Source of the DNA: Theocolax elegans
Taxonomy: Eukaryota > Arthropoda > Insecta > Hymenoptera > Cerocephalidae
Reading direction: 5' to 3'
NCBI GenBank assembly: GCA_026168455.1
Contig: CM047428.1
Location: forward strand, 36,011,255 to 36,075,254
DNA length: 64,000 bases
This document shows positions 10,461 through 21,754 of this stretch, in pieces. The notes under the pieces are model-generated. The model saw only the letters and a list, made by a program, of their open reading frames with translations, was not told the DNA's origin and ran no database searches. Each line of letters starts with the position of its first letter. The stretch's first letter is position 1. Both the position numbers and the translations under genes were made by a program.

Positions 10461-11525
10461 TTATGTTGTTATGTCAGACTCTGTGTCGAGCCGTATTTTT
10501 CTTAACTTATTTGAATGTACTACGCGTGTGCCGCCTTCATAAGTAATTTTCACATCATGGTTGGGTAGTAACTCTAAAACCTTGTGAGGTCCAGAGTGTT
10601 CGGGTGAAAATTCTTCTTTCCGTGGCTCTAATAGGAGCATCACTTTATCACCTACTTCAAAATTACATACGATCAGGCGCCTATCGTAGTATCCTTTTGA
10701 ACGAATTTTTGCGTTACGTAAATTCCCTGCCGCAACTCCCTGAATCTCCCTAAGTTTTAATCTTAATTCAACTATATACTCATAATACGTTCCGATCGTC
10801 TGGTCGGTTACAATTGGTTTGTCAGATGGTACACTCGCTATTTTGCCGTAAACACATTCAAACGGAGTGAGCTTTCTAGCTTCCTGCATACTGCTATTAT
10901 ATGAAAAGCAGCGCACTCGCACCACTCATCCCCTTACATTATTTGTGTAGTTTTTTAATCACTCCGAAAGCGAATGGTGCATTCGTTCGATCGAGCCGTT
11001 CACCTGCGGATAGAACGCTTCACTCGGAGTGTCGCTTAACATCATCAGTTGTCTAACCTTCCTTCTTACAAGCTTGTTTGTTTCGTAGATTATACCCCGA
11101 CTTATTATCCTTTTAACATCTTCTTTCATATTTGGCCAATAGTAGTTTTGACGAATCCGATTATAGGTCTTCGTGATTCCTTTATGATCGTTCGTGGGAG
11201 CATCGTGAATATCCTTTATTATTGAATCCCTTAATTCCGGGACCGGTATTTGAGATTTATTATTGTAAATAATTAATTTTATAGCATCGTCAGGAAAATT
11301 ATTCTTTAAAACGTTCACGATATCTGTCCACGAAAGATTATCGATATTCGAAGTTTTCGATAATCGAACAGACTTAAAATTCATCGATAGACATACATCA
11401 CGAACCGACGCAATTGCTTCTCCGAAAATGTCATAATCAACCCGAATGTGTAAATTCTCTTTGATAGGAACGGCTATCAGAATCTTACCGTTTCGTTCAG
11501 TGGTTTTAGCCTTACCTAGCGTCAA
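10461..11525 (-). pseudogene. Gypsy element B integrase, catalytic core deleted
   Basis: The block at 11525-10959 carries the integrase zinc region (HDAPTNDHKG, TYNRIRQNYYWPNMKEDVKR) but then jumps to LSDTPSEAFYPQVNGSIERM, the end of the core, so most of the D,D-35-E domain including the two Asp residues is missing. The block at 10925-10461 is the C-terminal integrase region (LTPFECVYGK, KGYYDRRL, FEVGDKVMLL, SGPHKVLELL, VVHSNKLRKI), a GPY/chromo-like DNA-binding fold. Family role: joining cDNA to the host genome. This copy cannot do that. Downstream is the env-like gene; upstream is an acidic linker and a protease scrap. Confidence 0.85.
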
Positions 11526-12067
11526 GTTATCGTTTCTGAAAGTTCATTTCGGTCTGATAGTTGTTTGGCTCCCGTACAGGTTGGTTTTTCTGCGTGACGA
11601 AATAAAGGAGGTTGTCATGGTTTAGAAGAAACGAATCCCGCGTTTCTATAATATTCCTACAAATATATGGTCGATTCCGTTCTCGCGCATTTACGTCATA
11701 TTCGACCGCAGGGGGATCTATAATGTTTGTCGATTCATGTTGCGTATTCGTTGTGTCAGATACATCTGAAAGATTTTGAGTTGTGTCCCCGGTAATCGAA
11801 TCGTCAGAGTTTGTATTTTCCGTATCACAATTTTTACCAAGTCGTTCGTCTAATGTTGTAAATTCGTCAACCGTCGGTTGTTCGTGATCTATAATAGTCG
11901 TTAGGGCGTCTTGTACGTCTACTTGATCAGTTCGTTGAGACTTTGGAATAATATTCTGTTTTGAAGATGTTGTTTTAGAATATATTTATAGCTATATATA
12001 GCTATTTAGGCTAGGTTTTCCTTTATGACGTTCGGTTCTGCGCCCGAATCTAACATTGTATATACCT
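11526..12067 (-). pseudogene. Gypsy element B pol linker and protease scrap
   Basis: Minus-strand sequence from about 11965 to 11540 reads as an acidic Asn/Asp/Thr-rich linker (TVDEFTTLDERLGKN, NTNSDDSITGDTTQ) that precedes integrase. At 12065-12010 the frame reads YTMLDSGAEPNVIKENLA, the DSGA active-site motif of a retropepsin. RT and RNase H, which should lie between, are absent, so B has a large internal deletion. The scrap ends exactly at the outer end of the LTR of element A (12068), which therefore inserted in B's protease region. Confidence 0.6.
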
Positions 12068-12974
12068 TGTAACGTGGTATTCGCGTACCCGGTAAAATCA
12101 ATTAATTTTTATAATTAATAATAACCGTTGGGCCGCGTTGCCCAATACAGGGCACACAATTAATTTATTTCGCGAAGATGCTCGCTCTCGCCAGGAACAC
12201 GAGTTTGCTGGGACGAACGGTGTGGAGGATTTGGGCGATCCTCCTTGCCTCGACACGAATTATTTTAAATTAAATAAATGTCGGCGGGAGCGGAGAGAAA
12301 TAATAATTACACAAGAATTAAAAATAAAAGTGAATCAAGCATTTATTTTATTTTTAACGAAAGTGCCGCGACAATAGTAATTTCGCACGGACGGAAGTCA
12401 TGGGAGTCAACGGGATCGAGTTCCTCGCCTGCGGTTAACTATGCCCAGATTTCCGCTATTCGGGTACTGGGTAGTACTAGATCGAGTTCACACACTGACA
12501 CACTCGGGGAAGGGGGGAAACACGTGGTAATATGATTAAACTTACCGGGATTCGCCCTATGGATGGCCCAGCCGATCCTTGTCCCTGTGGCCTCCTGGGC
12601 AACGGAGGACCGACGCCGGCTGCGGTGGTGATTAGGCGGCCCTGTGCCGCGGCGAATGCCTCGCAAATCGCGTTGACACTCACACACACTCCCGTCCTTT
12701 TTCACACATAAGGCTCACTCAGGGCTCACTCGCGAGGACGATCCGGGTTGATGTCTGATGACTTTGGGCCTCTCGCGCCTTGTAAGCCGTAAACAATGCT
12801 CAGTTAACACCGGATAGATTTGTCCGACTCGAGCGGCGGATCGGGATGAGAGTGGAAACAACACTCACACACACACTCTCTCGCGTTCTCATACCTACGT
12901 ACTATTGCGCGCGTAATTGTACACTAGAGTTCAAGTAATCTGCCGCGAATAGTTGTATGACGATTTCCGTCACA
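12068..12974 (-). repeat. Gypsy element A 3' LTR (907 bp)
   Basis: On the minus strand it begins TGTGACGGAAATCGTC, right after a polypurine tract, and ends GCGAATACCACGTTACA. It contains a TTGGGC/GCCCAA hairpin, and about 600 bp are shared with 27672-28278 (diverged, perhaps 15-20% by eye). The last 100 bp recur three times in the tandem array at 22273, 22803 and 23427. The high LTR divergence says the element is old or that the two LTRs come from different copies. Confidence 0.75.
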
Positions 12975-12996
12975 ACCCCCCTCCCCCCCTCTAGAT
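12975..12996 (-). promoter_or_regulatory. Polypurine tract of gypsy element A
   Basis: Minus-strand AGAGGGGGGGAGGGGGGT abuts the LTR start TGTGACGG. This is the plus-strand DNA primer used by LTR retroelements and fixes the LTR boundary. Confidence 0.8.
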
Positions 12997-13186
12997 TCTA
13001 CTTCCCTGGGGAAGGCCGAGTCGAAAGAAGGCACAATCTATTCGCAACAGCACGCTGTTCTCTTCTCTTTTCCATCAGTGATGGGAAGGGATGCGGTCCT
13101 TGAGGATACGGACCACCTCCTGTCCTACGTCTCGTGCTACATCAGCTGGGAAATTGGCAGCAGCCTCCAGCAACATGCCACATTCC

Positions 13187-14640
13187 CTAAGAATGGCCGT
13201 CTCGTTGCTGGATTGTGCTGTCGTCCCAGCGACAATGAAGAAGCCAATACTTCCGAAGACGTACGGGGTTTAGACCCATTTCCCTACTTCGGTGTCGGCT
13301 GAGGAGATGGCCCAGCCATCCTCGTAGCATCAACTTCCAACGGGTGGACCATTGCAAGTCGCTAGAGCGAGCCTTCTGCGATTGCTTCCCACGAGGTTTC
13401 GGGACAGCGGTCTTGGTCCTATCCTTCCCACTGACTCGTTGGACAGGGACTGGCTGAGCCCCGCTCTCTTCGCGTGCTTGCCTTTCCGGTTCCGCTGCTT
13501 CACTGATGTTGGCGTGGCATACAGTCATAAGGCCTAGTCTTCGCTGACTGTTCTCGCGTACGCCAATACGTCTTTGCCACCGTTCACATGGAACTCGAGG
13601 TGGTACATATCTCTTCACATCGGATATGTGTTCCTTGGTCCGTTTCCGATCAGACTCTTCTAGTCTCAATAGTCTCAAAATACTGAAGATAGTACTTCTT
13701 TAATTACAAAAGGTCCATCATACTTTGGTGCCAGTTTAGCAGATATGCCCTTTGCACCTTGGGAAAGCGTTCGGCACTTCCTCATGACTATATCTCCTAC
13801 ATGAAACGAGGCAATACGACTGTTTCTGTTGTAGGTCTTTTCTTGACGTCTTTGCTCCTCGTCAATATGTTTCTTGACTAAGTGGCGCAGAGCAACAAGT
13901 CTTTTAAATCGATCTAGCCATACTTCAAAGTTGTTCAGGATCTTAAATTCGTGTTTTTCCACTTCCCTGCGGAGACCTTCACAGGTTGTGGATGACGCCC
14001 GAAGTTTAAGAACGCAGGGGAGACTTTTGTACTTGACTGCATTGCCGTGTTTATTGCATGGCGAAATTCGTGCAAGTGTGTGTCCTATCCCCGATGATCC
14101 GAATCCACAAACGTCGCAATCATCGTTATTAACGTCTTATTAGTTCTCTATACCGGGTTGGCTTGTGGTCGGTAAGGAGGGGTTCTGACATGTTTTCTGC
14201 CATACTCCTCCAACATTCGCGACATGATGCCGTTGATGAACTCAGTCCCATTACCCGTTATTAGGAAATCTGGTGTTTCCCAACGCAAGACTACGAATTC
14301 CTCAAATGCTTTTGACACCGACTTACCGGTCGCCGTACGTAATGGTTTCAGCTCTATCCACCTTGCAAACAAGTCTTAATATACTATGGTGTATTTGTAT
14401 TGAATTTTTTTACGTGGAAGCTCCAGTACGTCTGCTGCCACAACAGCCCAGGGTCTCTCAATGTTCCGTTTACCTATCAAGCCTTGAGGACCTGCTTGAG
14501 ACGTCTTATAGCTCTGACAGATCAGACGCTGTAAAAGAAATTGGCGGGTATCGTGGTAGATATCTGGCCACTAATAGTTTCTTGCAACACGTTCGTAAGT
14601 ATTTTCGACTCCCATATGACCCATGGATAGGTGGAAATGA
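13187..14640 (-). pseudogene. Gypsy element A integrase, broken
   Basis: The pieces on the minus strand are as follows. Around 14640-14400 is a frameshifted zinc-binding region. At 14372-14148 is the core (FARWIELKPLRTATGKSV..., FLITGNGTEF, PPYRPQANPV). At 13962-13675 is the C-terminal domain (YNRNSRIASFHVGDIVMR, APKYDGPFVIKEVL). At 13678-13187 is a basic tail. The second catalytic Asp of D,D-35-E sits in a motif usually read SDNGTEF; here it is TGNGTEF, so the residue is lost. The conserved Glu after ANPV falls past a frameshift. Family role: cDNA integration. The order pol-PPT-LTR is normal for a Ty3/gypsy element without env. Confidence 0.85.
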
Positions 14641-14663
14641 GAATTTACTAAGACTCGGTTCTT

Positions 14664-15565
14664 TTACTCAAAGGGTATAACAAGGCGCCAGCCTTCTTTT
14701 CGTTCAGTTACAGAGTCCAATAGTTTATCACTTGTAAAATGATATAGCATATCATCCTCAATTTTCCACTCTGGAAATTTCTGAGGGCATGAGCGTACAC
14801 CGTTTAATCTAGAATTATACCATGAGTCTGTAATTACTTCGAACGAGGCAATCTCTTCTTCGTCGGGGTCTGGGTTGACGGCACGAGAAAGCACGTCCGG
14901 GGCATAGTGCAAGGCTCCTTTCTTATGCACTATTTCAAAGTCCCATTGCTGCATTTCAAGTATCCATCGTGCCAACCTACCCGACAGCTCTCTGAGATTT
15001 TTGAGCCATTTGAGAGCACTATTGTCGGTCACAGCCGTGAATCGATAAGCCTCAATGTATGGTCTCAATTTTTTAATAGCCCATATGAGAGCCAGGCATT
15101 CTTTTTCCGTTGTCATGTAATTACGTTCAGCGCGCTTTAATAATCGGCTGACGTAGACAATCAGATGCTCGAAACCCTCGTCGTCCAGTTGCGTTAACAC
15201 CGCACCTATTGCTAAGTCACTAGCGTCTGTTTGGACGGTAAATGACTTAGAAAAGTCTGGACGGGCTAATACAGGGGCTAGAGCCAACGCAACACTAGCT
15301 GACGAAACGCCTCCTCCTGCTCCTCGCCCCAATCCGAAGCCTAGTCTTTACGCAGTAACTTGGTAAGGGGAGCTTTAATGTCAGCTTCTCGATTAATGAA
15401 TCAAGAGTACCAGCCCACCATTCCGAGTCCAATTTGTACCCAAGGAACGTTACGCTGGGACAACAAAACTCACACTTCTCTCGATTCTTTTCGAGTCCAG
15501 CGTGATTCAACGTCCTTAGTACGTATTCGAGCCATTTTGGAATTGATTTTTGAAAGTAAGCCTTC
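14664..15565 (-). pseudogene. Gypsy element A RT C-terminus and RNase H
   Basis: From 15560 the frame gives the RT thumb (YVLRTLNHAGLEKNREKCEF, VTFLGYKLDSE) and, after a frameshift, a full RNase H domain at 15332-14664: FTVQTDASDLAIGAVL (first Asp), YMTTEKECLALIWAIKKLRP (Glu), TDNSALKWL (Asp), and HKKGALHYAPDVLSRAV (closing region). In these elements RNase H removes RNA from the RNA-DNA hybrid during reverse transcription. The RT palm with its YxDD motif is missing because a piggyBac element separates this block from the RT N-terminus at 17831-18022. Confidence 0.88.
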
Positions 15566-16115
15566 TTAACCCATTAACGCCGAGGTGATTAGAATTTTTA
15601 CTATCTTTTCAACGTGTTTATTTATTATGCTACCAGAACAAAAACAATTTGAATACCACTTTTCCTACGTAAAATTTAATGCTCTTTCAGAATCTAAATT
15701 CCAATTTTCAATTAAACACCGAGAAAAAAAATATGGCCGATTTAAACGTAACAAACGTGAAAATTTTGTAAAAAACATTTTTTTTGTTTTTTTTTCACAA
15801 TGATACCGCAAAAGTATCAATTTTATACTATGATCAGAGGTGATCATGGCACATAAAGATTAAATGGAATTTTTTTCAGAAAAAGTCATCAACGTGTTTT
15901 TTCAAAATAACGACGAGAATGCAAAAAGTTTATGGAAATCTTAATCTATCGTTTTCTTAAAAACTACAAATTTTTGGAAAAAATAATAAGAACAGAAATG
16001 TCTTAAAATTAATCAAAGAAAACTCTCAAAATTTTTTAAAATTTTTCGATACTTTTTTGATTTTCGACATTATTTCGAGACAACGGCGTGGACGTGGCAG
16101 AACTTTGTCTTCATT

Positions 16116-16236
16116 GGGGTGCTTTTTATCGTGAGTCCTCTTCCCTCTCACGTTTCGGGATACTTTTTATCGTGAGTATCCTTGCTTCTCACCTTTCGGG
16201 GTGCTTTTTATCATGAGTTCCCTTGCCTCTCACTTT
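16116..16236. repeat. Three 41-bp direct repeats in the piggyBac 3' region
   Basis: Three tandem units of about 41 bp each contain CTTTTTATCRTGAG, then CTC-rich sequence ending CTCTCAC, and close with TTTC. Each unit can pair GTGAG with CTCAC. They lie between the transposase stop and the TTAA end. Subterminal repeats are known as transposase-binding sites in several piggyBac elements; that role here is inference. Confidence 0.75.
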
Positions 16237-16250
16237 AACATTATCTTTTA

Positions 16251-17830
16251 TCAGTGCTTTTTTGCCCAACAATTATTGCATATATATAGATAGCATTTTT
16301 CACAATAGATCCTTATTCTTATTGGACATTCTTTATGTGAACAATTGTTTAGTTTGTCTCTATTAGATCGTGTATGAAATGTTTTACTTGTTTCACCTTT
16401 TAGAATATAATATTTAGCAATCGAGATACTTAACTCTTTTTTTCCAATTTTTTTCTTTCCATCACGTGTAGCATTGAAAATTACGTAAGCGTTTGTAATG
16501 GATGTCTGTATACATCTTATAAAAACGACCCATGTCCATTTTGTGGAACGTATACTTGGAAGTACATTATTGCAGTGCCCACCATGCTCGTCAAAACCGC
16601 CCATAATTTGTTGTACAAATGAAATGCTTGCGGAAAAGGTATATCAGTTTTGGATCGAGCCTCTGAACTATATCTTCTCGAATTTGATAGTGGAGTTACA
16701 CCTGCAGCAGTTGAAGCTATTCAAACGGGCTTCGAATCCATAATAGTGATGAAATTTATGCCACTATTTTGATCATGTTTTACAATATAAGCACCTTGTG
16801 GAGCTTTCTTTTCAAGTATATTTTTTTCTTTGACTCGATTATCTCTGATAGTGCCAGTGCATTTCAAACGTAATTTTTGCAAGTGTAAAATTAAATCCAT
16901 ATTTGTAAAAAAATTATCAAAGTATACATGAAATGCAGGGATTTTATTATAATTTATTAGCCGATAAAAGGTTCTAATAAATGCAATACGTGTACCTAAA
17001 GCATATTTTGCTAATTTATTGCCGGTTTGGGAATTTTTACCGCAATATAGATATAAATTTAGTAAATTTTAAACCAAACCTAATTGGTTTGCCTCGAATA
17101 AATTGTTTCAATACAGTTTTTGCATAAGACTTGTCCATCATCTTATCAATACATATAGAAGTTTTCCATATTCCAAACTTTAGGAGGTTGTTTTGAAAAA
17201 GTTTCAACATCGAATGAACCCGCCACCCTCTATCGTTTGGATCCTTGTCTTTAGCTTTTGAATATTTTATTTTAGATTAATTTTCTTCAAACTTATCGCG
17301 AGTCATTACAGAAGAAACAATGTCATTAGATAAGAATGGATCAGATGACCAATAATCTCTCTGAGACTTTCTTTTATTGAATGAACTGAAAATAACTATA
17401 CCTATAAAAGTGTCAAGATCATGTAATTTTAAATCATAATTATTCTCTTTAGACGCATCATAATTATATATTGTTTCATTTCGGTGGAAAAAAGGTTTCA
17501 AACAATTGGAAAGGCTCGCACGCCTCTATATTCCTTTTTGCAGCTTCAGATAATAATATTGTTTCTTCACAAGTACTTGAATATAACTTCTCGTCATCGA
17601 TTTAAATAAATTCGCGATTTTTTTCAAGTTTGTCTAGGTTTTTAGAATAACTAACACAAGCTTTTTTATAAGTAATATTTGGTAGTGTGAATTCATGTTC
17701 AGAATCTGAATCAGGTATCGAATCACAATCGGAATCAAAATCATCGTGGCCTGAATTGTCTGCATTCGGAATCAATATGCTTTCGTTGGAATCACTATCA
17801 TGATAAGATTCACGTTTTGTGACTGCATTA
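16251..17830 (-). pseudogene. piggyBac transposase (DDE_Tnp_1_7 family), frameshifted
   Basis: Minus-strand order: an acidic N-terminus (17830-17602: SDCDSIPDSDSEHEFTLP); the domain start (17501-17277: FFHRNETIYNYDAS, DTFIGIVIFSSFNKR, YWSSDPFLSNDIVSSVMTRD); a frameshifted core (17270-16640: ICIDKMMDK..., KQFIRGKPIRFGLK, VYFDNFFTNMDLILHLQKL, IRDNRVKEKNILEKKAP); and the C-terminus (16604-16251: MGGFDEHGG..., FNATRDGKKK) ending in a cysteine-rich motif (CSHKECPIRIRIYCEKCYLY). The second and third catalytic Asp positions are visible (FDNFFTN, GGFDEHG). A 5-10 residue gap and stops near 17050 break the core. The enzyme class excises at TTAA; this copy is inactive. Confidence 0.88.
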
Positions 17831-17831
17831 A

Positions 17832-18022
17832 GCAGCTGACCAATCATTCACACTTGGTTCAATAATGCCCTTGTCAAACATCTTTTTGACCTCACTTTCG
17901 GCAAATTCGAGGACCTTGGGAGACATAAGTTTTGACTTACGACGAACCGATCTTGCACCAGGCTCAACTTCTATGTGGTACTCCGTTAACGTCGTAAAGC
18001 CGTGGACGTCTTCCGAGGGCAA
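17832..18022 (-). pseudogene. Gypsy element A RT N-terminus
   Basis: GFTTLTEYHIEVEPGARSVR and SEVKKMFDKGIIEPSVNDWS are the entry motifs of a Ty3/gypsy RT. The frame stops at the piggyBac junction; the palm that should follow (with the YxDD box) is absent on the far side of the insertion. Confidence 0.85.
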
Positions 18023-18032
18023 GAGTAGGCTA

Positions 18033-18640
18033 TCAACTAACTCTTTGACTTGTTTCCGCTAATTTGACTTCCATATTCCAATGTTGTAGAAAATCCATAC
18101 CGAGAATGATGGAATGCTCAATATTCTCTACAATTCTTAGTTGGATATTGCCATCAAGGCCTTCTACACAGAATAGAATGTCGATAAGGCCAAGGACTTT
18201 AAGTGCTAGTCCAGCCACACTTTTCACGATAACCTTGACAGGTCTCCATTTAAACTTGTACTGTTTGACAACATCTGATCGTACAAGAGAGACCATGGCG
18301 CCAGGATCAAAAAGTGCCTTAAAGTCCTTTCTACCGAGTCGTACCAAAAAGAATAGCCAGTTATCCGATTGGATTCCAGCAATTATCTGATAGGTTTGAC
18401 TATCGTCGTTTGCCGTGTGCGTCAATTTAGACGTACTTGGTACGGCATCTGCCCCCTTCTGAGTGTGTACGGTTCATGTTATGCACGCCATCGAAAACTA
18501 CCTTCTCCACCAAGGGCTCGTTGTTGGGGATAATTTTGTTCTCCACCAAGGGCTTCTTGCCCTCTTTACTAGGTATGTCACAACGGGGTGACGATGAGCA
18601 ACAACCAATGTCGTTCATTCCTATGGTGCTAAGCGGCTAA
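18033..18640 (-). pseudogene. Gypsy element A aspartic protease
   Basis: The retropepsin-like block at 18425-18033 has LGRKDFKALFDPGAMVSLVR, where the active-site D-S/T-G is DPG, then VAGLALKVLGLID and EHSIILGMDFLQHWN (the conserved hydrophobic-hydrophobic-G element). Family role: polyprotein cleavage. The Pro in the active-site triplet would be expected to kill activity. A short linker upstream (18618-18427) connects to gag. Confidence 0.8.
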
Positions 18641-18888
18641 GATAACGATCTCTTTACGCCTATTTCACCAGTTACATCTCTGATACCAGACTATATTTGC
18701 CTTTGGAGTTCCTTAGCCCAATCGTTAGCCTCACACTTTTGTTGGTCTAATAAGGTTCCTTGTTCTGTTTTACCTTGCAAAGCTCGGGTGGGATTGACAG
18801 GTTGTGTTCTCAGAACTGTTTCATCTGTCGAATCCCCAGAACGTTTAGGACCCTTACACTCAGACTTACTTTTAACACCAACTTCGAT

Positions 18889-21738
18889 CTACGTGGGAAT
18901 TTGATCTCCGTTAAGGACTTTAGAGAAGTCAGCAAATGATTTGCTAGACTTCTTATAGAGTTTAGAGGGTTCTCCAACTTTAAACTCATGCCCTTGTAAA
19001 CCACGCTGTTTACTTACTGCAGTGCAGGGCGCCCGGGGCAGCTCGGGTGCCCTGCATTCAGGTTTCCCACGTTTTGGAGGAATTTGACTAGTTCCACACA
19101 TCCGGCACTCTTTTGCTACCAATTCGGTAGAGCACTGCTCAGCGGAGTGTCCAATCTTTCCGCATCGGTAGCATGTTCGGTTCGGGCAATCCGACGACCT
19201 ATGGTCGACTTTTTGGCATGTAAAACACGCGCCGACAAATTTGGTGCTCAGGTTCGTTCGGTTTACTGCCGTCGCCTGTGGTTGCACATACCTCACCAGG
19301 ATTTGTGCCATTCATGGGACAAGCGCATTTTGCTGGGGCAGTTGAGAATTCGTCAAAGAACGTCTTTCTCTTTTGCCCGAGCTCTGTTTTTGTTGCCCAG
19401 GTCACTGTTGAGAAAGAGGCACGTACGATACGGATTTCGAATTGTGAGCACTCACTTCATTATTCGATTTACCGTATCGTTTCTGAAAACTATTTGAGAC
19501 GTTGGAAGTACCGTACACAGCGGCTGCTTCGTATTCGCTTGAAGAAGAGTTTGGCGAGTTTTTGGCACTGTTGTTGCTCTTCTTCTCAATAGTTTTCTTA
19601 GACGACTGTTTATCCGAATGAGAAGACTCATCCTTACTCATTTCGGTAACAGTCGTCCCTTTACCTGAAACTCGTGCTCCACCACTCTGTTTCGGAAAAG
19701 CTTCTGGTACGAGCTTCTCGCGCTTAACATTGGAACTAGACAATTTCGTGTCTCTTTACCGTAGTTTGTCAAATCCGAAAAATTCCTGATTTGGCGTACT
19801 GGTATGTACCTACGGTAATCTATCCTCATCTGCGAGTAGGTCATCTTCACCTGTTGTTCTAATGAGGGAGGGCATTCAAACTTATTTACGATCGCTCTGA
19901 AACAATTCAAAAAACGTCGTAGCCTTTTCTCCATCATTTTGCGCTCTTGATCGAAGTTCCATGGATAAATCTTCATCATTTATGATACGGCCATACTCAT
20001 TTAGGAACTCGATCTCAAAATCACGCCAATCTCGAAGAGATGGCTGAACTGTTCTATGCCAGAACAGAGCTGATTTTGAGAACACATTAGACAGGGCACT
20101 GAACATCCTGCGATCTAAAAACTCGTTGTCATTTCTGAAGTCGTGCGTCTTTTCTGGTCTTACCATCAAAGGACATGTTCCAGATACGCAGCTCTCGTGC
20201 GCACCCTGTCCGATCGTGCGTTCGGTTATCGTTTTCACGATACCTTGGTCTGGCCCCGTAGGAGTCTGTTTCCCGACGGCCATCGCCATTATCCGTCCGG
20301 GAACTCCTACGTCTACTGGAAGAAGGATTCCTATTCTCTTGTCGGCCTTCAGCCGTCCTACGAGAATCGGATCTTCTACGAATAGATTCGCGATCAGACT
20401 AATACCCATGGGACGAATCCGTCTGAGTACACTGATCGCATGTGACCATTATACGTTTCTTTTGAGGCGTTTCTCTACGTCTATCCGACCTCTCTTTCTG
20501 ACCTTGCTCCGGAATTTCCGGCTGTGTTCGGTCGTCGCGTTTACGGTTGGACTGACGTTTATGAGTACGTCTCTCCGTACAGCTTTCACGACGTTCATCG
20601 TTGCTTGAGGCTCTACTCACAGAATGATGGTTTCGTGACTTTCTATTTGGAGTCGTGTACTCATGCCTCTCTCTTCTATCTTGTCCCTCACAAGTCTTAG
20701 AAGAGGTATCACTACGTCTCGGTTCAATCATTGGTTTCTCGTGAGATTGAATGCTGACGTCATTAGGAAGGTCATATCCATTCCTATCATAAACATATTG
20801 ACGTTCGGTTGTGTTGGCCTCGGATTGCCTATTGTCGTATTGTCTAGAGGTGTATCCTCGTGACGTACGACGGGCGGCTTCCACCTGCAAACCCATGTCA
20901 AAATGTTGTGTTGGCACTTCACTCACTCCAGTGCCAAGATGTCCGCTGTTTCTCTGATCTCCATTTGGGAAGTAATGTGCGGGTGCATTAAAACCGCCAA
21001 GGTGAGCAGTCGTCACGGTCGTAACCGTCGACGTAGTGGTTGTGCATGGGGTTGCAGCCACCGGAACAGGAACATAAGGGATTGCAGTCGTGGTCGTGTT
21101 TGCTGCCGGTACCTTACCAAACCGTTTAGGTATAGCACCTGTTGATGCTAACCTTGGGCTTTGTGCAGTACTCATTGGTGAGTTTCTAGATAGAATACTT
21201 GGTGACTGAGCTCCATCTTCTTCAAGAATGGGTGCTCTGTCACCAGCAACCCTTTCGCGATCCGACATTTCGGACTCGCAGGAAACTTCCGTTTTTGATG
21301 GAACCACACTCCCTTTTCTGGAACGAGGTTTCCTAATTTCCCATAGTTCCTGACACACTAGAGGTTTATGTGCAGGCTCTACCCTTACATTCTCATCGTA
21401 CTCGGGGATCCATGGGATTTTTCCAGATTAATATTCACACATCTAATCCGGTGACGCAAAAGGCGTTCGCGGCACTCCGCTTCTTCGCCACTTGCGTTTA
21501 AACTCAGATGCTCCAATTGGGCATACACTGCCTCAATCGGAAGCTTCTTCGTTTCCTGACGAATATCTCTAGCTATGCGTGATTCAGGCATAGGCTGGGC
21601 CATTCGGGCTTCATAGCTGCTAGCCATTATTTTTTTGATTAGCAGCAGCCAACGTGTTACGTCGGGAGAAGTATTCTCAACCGGGATTTCAGATGAAATC
21701 CCTAGTGTTTCAAATACTTGGAAGTATCCAATTTTCAA
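18889..21738 (-). pseudogene. Gypsy element A gag (capsid and nucleocapsid), frameshifted
   Basis: Minus-strand order: N-terminal block 21738-21385 (VTRWLLLIKKIMASSYEARM, EAVYAQLEHLSLNASGEEAE); a long Ser/Arg/Thr-rich disordered block 21358-20399; capsid block 20120-19640 split by a frameshift (SALFWHRTVQPSLRDWRDFE, IEFLNEYGR, CFRAIVNKFECPPSLEQQVK, YRRYIPVRQIRNFSDLTNYG); a spacer at 19740-19400; and nucleocapsid 19311-18889 with zinc knuckles (CFTCQKVDHRSSDCPNRTC, CYRCGKIGHSAEQC, CRMCG). At least four frameshifts. The family role is to package the genomic RNA. The ATG at 21738 is the first after the tandem leader array. Confidence 0.85.
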
Positions 21739-21754
21739 TTGGAAATTATTTTAT

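Larger units (their letters stand above)
15566..17831 (-). mobile_element. piggyBac transposon inserted in gypsy A RT
   Basis: The left end has TTAA (15566-15569) followed by CCCATTAACGCCGAG, a piggyBac-like terminus. The right end meets gypsy coding (EPSVNDWSAA) at a TTAA (17828-17831), but acidic transposase coding starts immediately, with no 5' terminal repeat visible. So the 5' end of the element, and some RT sequence, seem deleted. Inside are the transposase relic and a 41-bp direct repeat array. The nesting gypsy-then-piggyBac gives relative age. Confidence 0.7.

Noticed and set aside
12439..12705. Arg-rich frames in LTR A as proteins
   Set aside because: They lie within the LTR, overlap each other in two frames and have no family features.
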